DNA of 31,319 nucleotides from a virus, in the IMG/VR virus record IMGVR_UViG_3300046003_003492, positions 1 through 31,319 of that record; one strand, given 5' to 3'. Shown in pieces: positions 4,794-11,874 of the stretch. How positions within the stretch are numbered: position 1 is the first letter of the stretch; each line of letters opens with the position of its first letter. The notes under the pieces are model-generated. The model made no database searches. It was given only the letters and a program-made list of their open reading frames with translations, and was not told the DNA's origin. The position numbers were made by a program, and so were the translations under genes.

Positions 4794-6715
4794 AATATCT
4801 CAGCGTGTGCTCGGGGATCGAAGCTGCAACGGTGGCTTGGGCCCCGCTGGGCTGGAAACCTGTCGCCTTCAGCGAGGTCGACAAGGCTGCGTGCCGGCTA
4901 CTGAAGCATCACTATCCAGACGTGCCCAATTGGGGCGACATGACAAAATTCAAGGAGTGGCCCGATGCAGCTGTCGATGTTCTCGTCGGAGGAACGCCCT
5001 GCCAATCCTTCAGCGTCGCAGGACTCCGTCAAGGAATGGATGACCCTCGTGGTAACCTGGCGCTCACCTATCTGGCGATTGCTGATCGATACAAGCCCAC
5101 CTACATCGTCTGGGAGAACGTACCCGGAGTCTTGTCATCGAACGGAGGACGGGACTTTGGTTCCATCATCGGGGGCATGGGCGAGATCGGGTATAGCGTC
5201 GCCTACAGAGTGCTCGATGCGCAGTATTTCGGCCTGGTCCAGCGCCGCGAGCGTGTGTTCGTTGTCGGATATCTTGGAGACTGGCGACCACCTGCGGCGG
5301 TACTATTTGAGCGCGAAAGCCTGCTCGGGCATCCTGCGCCGCGCCGGGAAGCGCGGAAAGACGTTGCCCGCCCCCTTACAGCAGGCTCTCCAAGCGGTAG
5401 CGGATACAGAAACGACGCCGACACCGCCGACAACCTGATCGTTGCGTCGGACGTCGCGCCGACACTTACGGCGAACGGCAACAAGACGGGCGGCGATCGC
5501 CCGCCCGGCACCGATGGCGATAGCGTTCTGTCGCTGATCGTGATGTCGAGCGGGCAGGCGAACGCCGAGATCCGCGAGGACGGCGGCGCGACGACGCTGA
5601 CATGCCTGCACGAGGCGCCGATCGTCGCCTTCAAGGCTTCGCACTTCACGCGCGGCAAGGACGGTGCGCCGACGCGATGCTCGATCTGTCCGCCGACGTT
5701 GCGCGCTGGGGGTCACCATAAGAGCCACGCAAATGGGGGTGTCGCGCCTGCCATCGCCTTCTCGATCATGCCGATGAATAGCGGCAAGGACTACAAGGCG
5801 CGCGAGACAGACGTGGCGCAGCCGTTCATGGCCGGCGGCCCTGTCGGAGGAAATCAAGGCGGGGACTTCATCGTAGAGCCGGTGGCGGGCCGGCGCGCGG
5901 CCTCCGGTGGATCGACACGCGACATGATCGCGACCACGTCCGTCGTGCGCCGCCTGACCCCGACCGAGTGCGAAAGGCTGCAGGGCTTCCCCGAGATTCA
6001 CCGCAAGGTTACAATATGGATATGCGGAAGCGAGGAAGAGAAACGCGCGCTTGCGTCGTCTGCGGAGCTTCATTCAGCAGCCCAAAAGCGCGCACTAAGC
6101 GAGCCTGCGGCCGCGCATGTGCTGATCGACTGCGAGCGATCGGCAGTTCAGATACGCAAAGCCGGAAAGTTGATCTGGTCTGCCAGCGGTGCGGAACCGT
6201 CAAGCGCGTGTCCCCTGTCTATGCCGCTCGCAGATTTTGTTCGCCTCGCTGTGCTTATGACCACAACCGCGGTCCCGCAAATCCAAGCTGGAAAGGCGGC
6301 ATCACCACCGAGCATCAACGGTTCTTTGCCTCAGTGGACTGGAAGCGCGCTTGTGCCCGTGTCTGGGCGCGCGACAGGGGATCTTGCAAGCGATGTGGCG
6401 AGGTTAGCCGCCGCAGCCACCACGTCCACCACGTCGCAACATGGACGGCATTCCCAGCAAAGCGCCTCGACCTTGGAAATCTTATCTTGCTGTGTCGTGG
6501 CTGCCATCGCTTCGTGCATTCGCGAGAAAATACAGCCGGGCAATTCATTCAGCGTTAGCGTCGAGACGCGCGCCGGCTACACCCAGGTCCCGGTCGGCAA
6601 CAAGCCGACAGCGGACGGCCCTCGCTACAAGCAGCTCGGAAATAGCATGGCGGTTCCCGTGATGGCCTGGATCGGCGAGCGAATCCAAATGGTGGAGGAT
6701 CTGATCAATGAATGA
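4790..6715 (+). CDS. DNA cytosine-5 methyltransferase carrying a nested HNH gene
   Basis: The TTG start has GGAG eight bases upstream; 641 residues. Motifs in order: SVCSGIEAATVAW (motif I, 5-17), GGTPCQSFS with catalytic Cys71, WENVPG (108-113), QRRERVF (151-157), a Gly-rich target-recognition region to about 380, motif IX LTPTECERLQGFP ending at residue 401, and motif X YKQLGNSMAVPV near 610-620. It transfers methyl groups to cytosine C5, most likely to protect phage DNA from host restriction. Residues 402-594 are foreign: they are the out-of-frame reading of an HNH endonuclease gene at 6016-6558. In intact relatives GFP is followed within a few residues by (G)YT. The frame stays open through the insert, so a 641-residue protein can be made, but whether it is active is unknown. 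No cognate restriction enzyme is seen. Confidence 0.85.
   Translation: MKYLSVCSGIEAATVAWAPLGWKPVAFSEVDKAACRLLKHHYPDVPNWGDMTKFKEWPDAAVDVLVGGTPCQSFSVAGLRQGMDDPRGNLALTYLAIADRYKPTYIVWENVPGVLSSNGGRDFGSIIGGMGEIGYSVAYRVLDAQYFGLVQRRERVFVVGYLGDWRPPAAVLFERESLLGHPAPRREARKDVARPLTAGSPSGSGYRNDADTADNLIVASDVAPTLTANGNKTGGDRPPGTDGDSVLSLIVMSSGQANAEIREDGGATTLTCLHEAPIVAFKASHFTRGKDGAPTRCSICPPTLRAGGHHKSHANGGVAPAIAFSIMPMNSGKDYKARETDVAQPFMAGGPVGGNQGGDFIVEPVAGRRAASGGSTRDMIATTSVVRRLTPTECERLQGFPEIHRKVTIWICGSEEEKRALASSAELHSAAQKRALSEPAAAHVLIDCERSAVQIRKAGKLIWSASGAEPSSACPLSMPLADFVRLAVLMTTTAVPQIQAGKAASPPSINGSLPQWTGSALVPVSGRATGDLASDVARLAAAATTSTTSQHGRHSQQSASTLEILSCCVVAAIASCIREKIQPGNSFSVSVETRAGYTQVPVGNKPTADGPRYKQLGNSMAVPVMAWIGERIQMVEDLINE
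6016..6558 (+). CDS. HNH homing-type endonuclease nested inside the methyltransferase gene
   Basis: The 180-residue product starts at an ATG with its own AAGG site about eight bases upstream. It has several Cys pairs (C13/C16, C56/C59, C75/C79), then the NPSWKGG motif (89-95) common in phage HNH enzymes, then the nuclease core: Cys124-x2-Cys127, HHVHHV (135-140), LDLGNLILLC (151-160) and Cys160-x2-CHRFVH. It is read in another frame of the C5 methyltransferase gene and lies exactly between methyltransferase motifs IX and X. Flanking room is too small for an intron core. Such endonucleases cut an unoccupied copy of the gene and spread by repair. The gene is less GC-rich than its surroundings. 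Confidence 0.85.
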   Translation: MDMRKRGRETRACVVCGASFSSPKARTKRACGRACADRLRAIGSSDTQSRKVDLVCQRCGTVKRVSPVYAARRFCSPRCAYDHNRGPANPSWKGGITTEHQRFFASVDWKRACARVWARDRGSCKRCGEVSRRSHHVHHVATWTAFPAKRLDLGNLILLCRGCHRFVHSRENTAGQFIQR

Positions 6716-6848
6716 CGCGGCATCGAGCTACTTCGTGGCGATCCGGGCGCGGCGGCTGCAGGGCCTGCTGCGCGGGGAATGGTGGGCGCAGGAAGAGGAC
6801 ACCTTCGACTTGGTGCTCGCGGCTGCGCTGATGCGGGGGCCGCGGTGA
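6708..6848 (+). CDS. 46-residue hypothetical protein between two methyltransferase genes
   Basis: The ATG at 6708 overlaps the last codons of the C5 methyltransferase gene, and the stop overlaps the GTG start of the next methyltransferase (GTGA). The product (begins MNDAASSYF, ends LMRGPR) is helical with a basic first half and two tryptophans. It has no recognised domain. The double overlap and normal codon pattern support it. It may only link translation of the two enzymes, or it may be a small partner. Confidence 0.6.
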   Translation: MNDAASSYFVAIRARRLQGLLRGEWWAQEEDTFDLVLAAALMRGPR

Positions 6849-8167
6849 TCAGGATCGAGCACGGCGACTCGCGCAAGATCTTGAAGCGCTTGGCCGATAA
6901 CAGCGTGTCGAGCGTTGTAACCGATCCGCCCTATGCGCTGGTGTCGATCGGCAAGCGGTTCGGCGCCGAGAACGCAGCGCCCGCCAAGGCAGGGAAGACC
7001 GGGGCCTATGCACGCGCGTCGGCCGGATTCATGGGCCAGAAATGGGACACGGGCGACACGGCATTCGATCCCGCGTTCTGGGTCGAGGTGATGCGGGTGC
7101 TCAAGCCTGGGGGCCACGTTGTCGCGTTCGGCGGAACACGGACCTATCACCGGCTGGCGTGCGCGATCGAGGATGCGGGCTTTGAGATTCGCGACATGGT
7201 CGGCTGGCTGTATGGCAGCGGCTTTCCGAAGTCGCACAACGTCTCCAAGGGTATCGACAAGGCGGCGGGCGCAGAACGCGATGTGGTCGGCACAAAGGTC
7301 GGCCTGCCCGGTTATCGCGCCGGCGAGACCGGGCCAAATGACGTCTATGGCAACGGTCTTGGCAACGGTTCAGCCAAAGCCGCTATTACCGCCCCGGCAA
7401 CCGACGCCGCGCGCCAATGGGAGGGCTGGGGCACCGCGCTGAAGCCGGCGCAGGAGCCGATCTGCCTCGCGCGGAAACCGCTGGTCGGCACTGTGGCCGC
7501 CAACGTGCTCCAGCACGGCACCGGCGCGCTCAATATCGACGGGTGCAGGGTCGAGACAGCGGACGATTTGAACGGTGGCGCCTATGCCGAGGTCGGCGGG
7601 CGCGGCGTGTCGGGGTCGCTTCACGCTGGCAGCGGCATGAACGTCGCCGGCAAGACGGTCGGCAAAGAGTTTGTCCAGCCGCCTGGCCGCTGGCCGGCGA
7701 ACGTCATCCACGATGGCAGTGACGAGGTGTCGGCGGCCTTTCCGCGGACGTCGTCTGGCAAGCCCGGCATCAAGCGCGCGACCGGCTCGGACATGGAGGG
7801 TAATCGAGGCGCCGCGCTCGGTGCTGAAAGCCGGCCGGCTGGAACGCAGATGGGCGGCTTTGGTGATGATGGCTCGGCCGCCCGTTTCTTCTACAGCGCC
7901 AAGGCCGACGCTGACGATCGCCTGGGCTCGAAACATCCCACGGTGAAGCCGGTCGATCTGATGCGCTGGCTGGTGCGCTTGGTGACGCCGCCAGGCGGGC
8001 TGGTGCTCGATCCGTTCGCCGGATCTGGGTCGACCGGCATGGCCTGCATGGCCGAGGGCTTCGACTGCATCCTGATCGAGCGCGAGGCCGCCTACATCGA
8101 GGACATCCGCCGCCGCGTCGCCCATGTCAGCGGCCTCGACGGCGCGCTGTTCGCGGGGGGGAAGTGA
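6845..8167 (+). CDS. DNA N4/N6 (amino) methyltransferase, beta class
   Basis: The GTG at 6845 overlaps the previous stop; a run of G upstream serves as ribosome-binding site. The 440-residue protein has catalytic TDPPY (26-30) near the N-terminus. The AdoMet-binding motif LDPFAGSGSTG is near the C-terminus (Asp389 to Thr397), after HPTVKPVDLMRWL. This DPPY-first order is the beta class of the N6_N4_Mtase family, like CcrM-type adenine methyltransferases. DPPY suits adenine-N6 more than cytosine-N4, but either is possible. The long middle (about 150-340) is the target-recognition part. It is probably an orphan enzyme protecting phage DNA or changing the methylation state at its own control sites. 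Confidence 0.88.
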   Translation: MIRIEHGDSRKILKRLADNSVSSVVTDPPYALVSIGKRFGAENAAPAKAGKTGAYARASAGFMGQKWDTGDTAFDPAFWVEVMRVLKPGGHVVAFGGTRTYHRLACAIEDAGFEIRDMVGWLYGSGFPKSHNVSKGIDKAAGAERDVVGTKVGLPGYRAGETGPNDVYGNGLGNGSAKAAITAPATDAARQWEGWGTALKPAQEPICLARKPLVGTVAANVLQHGTGALNIDGCRVETADDLNGGAYAEVGGRGVSGSLHAGSGMNVAGKTVGKEFVQPPGRWPANVIHDGSDEVSAAFPRTSSGKPGIKRATGSDMEGNRGAALGAESRPAGTQMGGFGDDGSAARFFYSAKADADDRLGSKHPTVKPVDLMRWLVRLVTPPGGLVLDPFAGSGSTGMACMAEGFDCILIEREAAYIEDIRRRVAHVSGLDGALFAGGK

Positions 8168-8436
8168 TGGACCTGTCGCTCGAGATCCGGCGCCGGCGCG
8201 TCGAACAGGCTGCTGCTGATGCGTTCATGCAGGTGACGATCCTTGCCCACCTGCGCCAGGGACCGGCCAGCACGCGCCAGCTGCGCGCCCTGTTCCCTGA
8301 GTATGAGCCGGCGCACAAGCGGGCGCGCTTCTGGCAGCACCTGTCTGGCATGGAGGCCCGCGGCCTGATCCAGCATCACAAGAGCCCGGTTGGGCCGAGC
8401 TACGTCGGCAGCATCTGGGAGTTGGCGGGATGCTGA
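8167..8436 (+). CDS. Winged-helix-like small protein
   Basis: The ATG at 8167 overlaps the methyltransferase stop (TGATG). The 89 residues suggest a winged helix: a helix (FMQVTILAHLRQG), a helix-turn-helix (STRQLRALFPEYEPAHKRARFWQHLSGM in outline), then a short beta wing (GLIQHHKSPVGPSYVGSIWEL). This is like small phage transcription regulators or DNA-binding accessories. No family name is certain. It overlaps the next gene by seven bases. Confidence 0.6.
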   Translation: MDLSLEIRRRRVEQAAADAFMQVTILAHLRQGPASTRQLRALFPEYEPAHKRARFWQHLSGMEARGLIQHHKSPVGPSYVGSIWELAGC

Positions 8437-8897
8437 CCGTGATTCCGGTCTCTCTGAAGGAGGCAAACGCCTTTGTGCTGTCGTTCCACCGGCACAACAA
8501 GCCGGTCGCCGGCGCGCGGTGGGCGATCGGACTGAGCGACGGGGTGAACCTGGTAGGGGTGGCAATCGTCGGTCGGCCGGTGGCAAGAGGGCTGCAGGAC
8601 GGGGTCACCAGCGAGGTTGTCCGGTGCTGCGTGAGGGAAGGTGTGCCGAACGGCTGCTCGGCCCTTTACGGGGCCTGCTGGCGTGCCTGGCGGGCTATGG
8701 GAGGGCGCAGGCTGGTGACGTACACCCTGCAGCGGGAGAGCGGCGCGTCGCTACGTGGCGCGGGCTTCAAGGTCATTGGTGAGTTGCCAGCGCGTGATGC
8801 AGCCGGGTGGGCGAATCGCCCCGGCCGGGAATGGCAGTCTGTGGTCGGTGAGGCAAAGCTGCGCTGGGAACGTGTTTCACGGGAAACAGGCCTTTAA
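8430..8897 (+). CDS. XF1762-family protein (GNAT-like)
   Basis: The 155-residue product has the features of the XF1762 phage/prophage family: SFHRHNKPVAGARWAIG, VGVAIVGRPVARGLQDG, EVVRCC, GCSALYGACWRAWRAMG, and TYTLQRESGASLRGAGF. The fold resembles N-acetyltransferases, but no reaction is proven. Members are often near DNA-modification or replication genes, as here. The last codons contain a parS-like 16-mer (8873-8888). The gene starts inside the end of the preceding one. A 51-base gap with three GTCACG repeats then leads to the initiator gene. Confidence 0.8.
   Translation: MLTVIPVSLKEANAFVLSFHRHNKPVAGARWAIGLSDGVNLVGVAIVGRPVARGLQDGVTSEVVRCCVREGVPNGCSALYGACWRAWRAMGGRRLVTYTLQRESGASLRGAGFKVIGELPARDAAGWANRPGREWQSVVGEAKLRWERVSRETGL
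8873..8888. promoter_or_regulatory. parS-like palindrome
   Basis: TGTTTCACGGGAAACA differs at one base from the bacterial ParB-binding consensus TGTTTCACGTGAAACA. One half-site is perfect. It lies inside the end of the XF1762-type gene, 10 bases before the first GTCACG repeat of the likely replication origin. No parA or parB gene is in the window. It may recruit host ParB, or it may be a chance match in coding sequence. Confidence 0.4.
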
Positions 8898-8898
8898 C

Positions 8899-8946
8899 GT
8901 CACGAAATAAAACCGTATTGTCACGTTTCATAATTGGAGGGTCACG
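8899..8946 (+). repeat. Three GTCACG repeats spaced exactly 21 bp
   Basis: GTCACG occurs at 8899-8904, 8920-8925 and 8941-8946, so each start is 21 bases from the last, two helical turns. The repeats fill the gap before the initiator gene and surround its ribosome-binding site (TTGGAGGG at 8934-8941). They could be initiator-binding iterons and also let the protein repress its own gene. Confidence 0.55.
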
Positions 8947-8948
8947 CA

Positions 8949-10091
8949 GTGGCATACACTAAGCTGTTCGGGACGTTGATTAATTCGACCGTTTGGCTCG
9001 AGGACAACGAAACCCGCATCCTCTGGATCACCATGCTCGCGATGGCCGACAAGAACGGCGAGGTGAAGTCGAGCGTGCCGGGCCTTTGCAAGCAGGCCCA
9101 GATCAGCTTGGAGGGCTGCCTGAAGGCGCTGGGTAAGTTCTCCGCGCCCGATCCTCTGTCGACTTCGCAGGACTACGATGGCCGGCGCATCGAAGCGATC
9201 AACGGCGGGTGGCTGCTGCTCAATTATGGTCGCTACCGGCGCATGGCGAGCCTCGCCGACAAGAAGGAGAACGACGCCGAGCGCCAACGCCGGGCTCGAG
9301 AGCGGAAACGCAGCGGAACCGTTACGGTCACGGGCGGTCACGAAAGTCCGCAACAGAGTCACGGTGAGAGCGTGACGGCATCACGCACCCATCACGCACT
9401 CGACATACAAGCAGAAGCAGAAGCAGAAGCAGATAGCAGAAGCAAAGATAAGAATGCTGCAGCAGCCTCTTTTGTTGAACCCGCGCGCGAGGAAATTTCA
9501 GACGCCGTGCGCGCAGCAGTCGCCGCCGTGACGCCTCCGACCGACACGGTCACCGACGTCGTCGACCAGCTCGAGGACGCGCCGCACGGCTTCGGCGAGG
9601 ACGGCCAGCCGATCCGCAACACCCCGATGCCGGTCTACGAGACCTTCGCCATGCCGGCCGAGATGCCCAAGGCACCACCGCCGCCGCCTCCTCCGCACCA
9701 GGTCGCAGACGCATCCCCGGAAGCCAGGGCGTTCAACGCCTACAACCAGATCGCCAGCCTTCAGGGGTGGCCGCAGGCCATGTTCCTCAACACCACCGTC
9801 CGCTTCAAAATGCAGGCCCGCTTGGCTCAAGCCTCCCAGCTGATGGACCCGCCGGATCCGATCGCAGGCTGGACGCAGGTTCTGCTGAAGGCCGCGAATG
9901 CTGACTTTTTCAGGGGACCGGACGGCAAGGCTCAACGCTGGTTCGATCTCGACTTTCTGCTCGACGAAGAGAAATTCCGCCGCCTTCTGGAGGGCAAGTA
10001 CGATGAACGCCGTAGCACCCCGAGCTCCAAGCCTTCGACCGGCAACACCCTTGGCTTCCTTGCCGAGCTCTCTCGCGAAGGCTCTCGCTGA
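8949..10091 (+). CDS. Phage replication initiator (lambda O-like role)
   Basis: The GTG at 8949 lies nine bases after GGAGG; a TTG at 8934 is a weaker option. The 380-residue protein begins with a phage replication-protein domain (residues 1-95: YTKLFGTLINSTVW, ILWITMLAMADKNGEV, then NGGWLLLNYGRYR), a winged-helix type DNA binder. A charged linker follows (KKENDAERQRRARERKR), then a low-complexity middle with Ala/Glu repeats and a polyproline run (PPPPPPP, about 240-246). The C-terminal domain may contact a helicase or its loader. Like lambda O, the coding sequence holds repeated DNA sites and a less GC-rich tract. The last 89 bases overlap the next gene. Confidence 0.72.
   Translation: MAYTKLFGTLINSTVWLEDNETRILWITMLAMADKNGEVKSSVPGLCKQAQISLEGCLKALGKFSAPDPLSTSQDYDGRRIEAINGGWLLLNYGRYRRMASLADKKENDAERQRRARERKRSGTVTVTGGHESPQQSHGESVTASRTHHALDIQAEAEAEADSRSKDKNAAAASFVEPAREEISDAVRAAVAAVTPPTDTVTDVVDQLEDAPHGFGEDGQPIRNTPMPVYETFAMPAEMPKAPPPPPPPHQVADASPEARAFNAYNQIASLQGWPQAMFLNTTVRFKMQARLAQASQLMDPPDPIAGWTQVLLKAANADFFRGPDGKAQRWFDLDFLLDEEKFRRLLEGKYDERRSTPSSKPSTGNTLGFLAELSREGSR
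9321..9396 (+). repeat. Iteron cluster inside the initiator gene (likely replication origin)
   Basis: GTCACG occurs at 9327, 9337 and 9358, with variants GTTACG (9321) and ATCACG (9380, 9391) and one inverted copy (9371-9376). Most spacings are near 10-11 or 21-22 bases, one or two helical turns. The copies fall in different codon phases (Val-Thr, Gly-His, Ser-His), so protein sequence does not explain them. A purine-rich AGCAGA repeat with lower GC follows (9408-9455) and may be the unwinding element. Confidence 0.55.
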
Positions 10092-10845
10092 CCCCTTCGC
10101 CCTTGGGGACACTGGCACCCCGTGGTCGATGCCAGCGGTCCTGCCAGCGGCTGCCGACCTCAAGGAAGGCCTGCGAGTCCTCGAGGAGCTGAACAAGCCC
10201 GCCGATCAGCGCCACATCGACTACTGCCTGGCGAAGCTGATCACCGGGTTTCAGGCCGCTTGGGACAAGCCGACCGTCACCGCCCAGCGCGCCATCTGGA
10301 TCGAGGTCAACGGCGAATTGCCCCATGATCTCTGGAGTTTAGGCACCATCGAGCTCCTGAAGACCCACAAGTTCGGGATGCCCAAGCCCGTCCACCTGCG
10401 CGAGAAAGTCGGCGCCATGTTCGAAGCCAGGACGACCATGCTCAAGCGCATCCGGGCCATGATGGTAGCCGCTGGGCCGAAATCCGTTGCGGTCGAACCC
10501 TACCCGGTGAGGCTGCGCCACATGGTCGAAACAGGCCTGAAACGTGGCCGGATGCAGATGGCCATCACGGCCGAGCTGAAGCTGGCGGCTCTTGAGAACC
10601 GCGCGCCGGCGGATTGGGTCAAGCAGCCGATCCCGCCGCCGCCGCGGGATGACGACCTTGGCGCACTGCCTGCCCCGCCTGACAGTCCGGCCATGCAGGC
10701 CAGGCTGCTGCCAGCCAGGATCAGGGCGCGTGCTGCGCTTATGGGCGAGAACCATCCCGGCGTGGTGGCGCTGCGGGCCGAGCTCGCCCGGCTGCAGGGT
10801 GCGCCGGTCGCCGATGACGCTGGGCTCGAGCCGGAGGGCGCGTGA
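10003..10845 (+). CDS. Replication-module partner protein, unknown
   Basis: The ATG at 10003 has GGAGGG about ten bases upstream and starts 89 bases before the initiator gene ends, in another frame. The 280-residue protein has a Pro/Ala-rich start, a helical domain (about 40-190, with RHIDYCLAKLITGFQAAWDKP and ELPHDLWSLGTIELLKTHKFGMP), a basic stretch (KRGRMQMAI) and a Pro-rich loop (IPPPPRDDD). It is encoded where lambda P or a helicase loader would be, but no Walker motif is seen, so it is not a DnaC-type ATPase. A non-ATPase loader or initiation cofactor is a guess from position. Confidence 0.7.
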   Translation: MNAVAPRAPSLRPATPLASLPSSLAKALADPFALGDTGTPWSMPAVLPAAADLKEGLRVLEELNKPADQRHIDYCLAKLITGFQAAWDKPTVTAQRAIWIEVNGELPHDLWSLGTIELLKTHKFGMPKPVHLREKVGAMFEARTTMLKRIRAMMVAAGPKSVAVEPYPVRLRHMVETGLKRGRMQMAITAELKLAALENRAPADWVKQPIPPPPRDDDLGALPAPPDSPAMQARLLPARIRARAALMGENHPGVVALRAELARLQGAPVADDAGLEPEGA

Positions 10846-11276
10846 TGCCGCGCGCGGAGGTTCGTGTGACAAGGTCCACGCGCAAGGTCCGCCTGCACGA
10901 TTGGACGTTCGGGCAGGTGACCGAAGATATGTTTGCGACAGTGCGCGCTGGGCTGCGCCGCGAGGTGCTGGCCGACATCGCTGACACGATCGACATGGTG
11001 ATGCGGGATCCTGTGACCGGGCCTTTTGCATACCTGGAGCGGCGCGGCCGGCAGATGGTCGTGAAAGTCGGACTGCCGTTGAACGGGCCGGCGGACTTCA
11101 CCGTCGAATGCAATCTGGCAAGTCTGCTGGCTTTTGAGGCTGGGTTTGACGACGATGATGTGATTGCGGGACACGCTGCGTTCCTGCGGCGCGAGGCGGC
11201 AAAGATGGATCGCGAGCTGAAGCGGCGGCAGGCGGCGCGAGAAGAACACGCTGCGCGAAAGGTCGCCGATGTCTGA
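10845..11276 (+). CDS. 143-residue hypothetical protein with basic C-terminal helix
   Basis: Start by TGATG overlap with the replication partner gene; a GTG three bases upstream is an alternative. The protein has a basic N-terminus (VTRSTRKVRL), a middle domain with both helix and strand (MVVKVGLPLNGPADFTVEC), an acidic patch (FDDDDV) and a long basic helix at the end (KMDRELKRRQAAREEHAARK). No family is recognised. The end helix could bind nucleic acid. It belongs to the block of short genes after the origin. Confidence 0.65.
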   Translation: MPRAEVRVTRSTRKVRLHDWTFGQVTEDMFATVRAGLRREVLADIADTIDMVMRDPVTGPFAYLERRGRQMVVKVGLPLNGPADFTVECNLASLLAFEAGFDDDDVIAGHAAFLRREAAKMDRELKRRQAAREEHAARKVADV

Positions 11277-11502
11277 GCCAGTGTTCGTCCGCGAGACGCG
11301 GCTGCCGATCGACGACCTGCAGAAACGCGTGGCCTGGTTCCGGGCGCAGCACGAGGAGGCGACGCAGATCGGCGTGACCTACGATCGTCGGTGCCAGGAC
11401 GGCGAGCGCATGCTGTTCGAAGGCTGGTACGAGCGGCCGGGTTTCGACGGCCCGGAGCGTGGCCTCGGTGCGCCGCGGTGGAAGCAGGGAGGCGAGCCAT
11501 GA
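11269..11502 (+). CDS. 77-residue hypothetical protein
   Basis: Starts eight bases inside the end of the previous gene and ends by ATGA overlap with the next. The product has a helical start (DDLQKRVAWFRAQHEEATQ) and an aromatic, Gly-rich end (GWYERPGFDGPERGLG). No cysteine pair, membrane span or known motif is visible. Function unknown. The overlaps on both sides support it as a real member of the operon. Confidence 0.6.
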   Translation: MSEPVFVRETRLPIDDLQKRVAWFRAQHEEATQIGVTYDRRCQDGERMLFEGWYERPGFDGPERGLGAPRWKQGGEP

Positions 11503-11729
11503 CGGTGTTGTCGGGCGGCATTTCGGACGGGCATCTTTGGGACATGGTCGAGGTCGAGGTCATGGAAGGCCTGCAGATCAGGACGCTGCGACCGATGATG
11601 CCGATGACGGCAGGCGACTTGGGAGACGTGCAACAGGAGGCGATCGATGTCGATTCTGAAACGCTGGGCCTCGCGCCTGGGGATGCGGCTGATCCAGTGG
11701 TCGCTGCCGGATCCGAAGACCCTGCCTAG
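11499..11729 (+). CDS. 76-residue acidic hypothetical protein
   Basis: Start by ATGA overlap, with GGGAGG about nine bases upstream. The protein is acidic (EVEVMEG, DLGDVQQEAIDVDSE) with a hydrophobic first part and an Asp/Ala-rich end. The last 83 bases overlap the next gene, whose own start has a perfect AGGAGG site. The two frames are therefore either truly overlapping, or the end of this one is a late extension. Function unknown. Confidence 0.55.
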   Translation: MTVLSGGISDGHLWDMVEVEVMEGLQIRTLRPMMPMTAGDLGDVQQEAIDVDSETLGLAPGDAADPVVAAGSEDPA

Positions 11730-11874
11730 CAGCACGCTGCTTGGCGTCGCGGGTGACGTGGACTTGATCTGCGGCGCCCTGCGCAATCCGTTCGTCTATG
11801 AGCTGGATCGCCGCAGCCTGGCGTTCCCGCGCGCTACCGGCTGGCCGGGCCCGAATGCGAGGCCGCGGCCATGA
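11647..11874 (+). CDS. 75-residue basic hypothetical protein
   Basis: An exact AGGAGG (11635-11640) stands six bases before the ATG, one of the strongest sites in this block. The product has a basic amphipathic start (LKRWASRLGMRLIQW), a middle that looks like a small alpha/beta unit and an Arg/Pro-rich end. The amphipathic start could lie on a membrane. It overlaps the previous gene by 83 bases and ends by ATGA overlap with a membrane protein gene. Function unknown. Confidence 0.6.
   Translation: MSILKRWASRLGMRLIQWSLPDPKTLPSSTLLGVAGDVDLICGALRNPFVYELDRRSLAFPRATGWPGPNARPRP

Noticed and set aside
5990-6575. Group I or II intron carrying the HNH gene
   Set aside because: Only about 25 bases lie before and about 15 after the HNH frame, far too few for a catalytic core, and the host frame stays open without splicing.
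5990-6575. Intein inside the C5 methyltransferase
   Set aside because: In the methyltransferase frame there is no N-terminal Cys/Ser block A or C-terminal HN-Cys/Ser/Thr; the endonuclease is in another frame.
6845-8167. Split or frameshifted methyltransferase
   Set aside because: DPPY near the start and FAGSGST near the end is the normal beta-class order, and the frame is continuous.
9408-9455. AGCAGA repeat as a separate mobile or satellite repeat
   Set aside because: Short, imperfect and in frame as Gln-Ala-Glu codons of the initiator; noted only as a possible unwinding tract.
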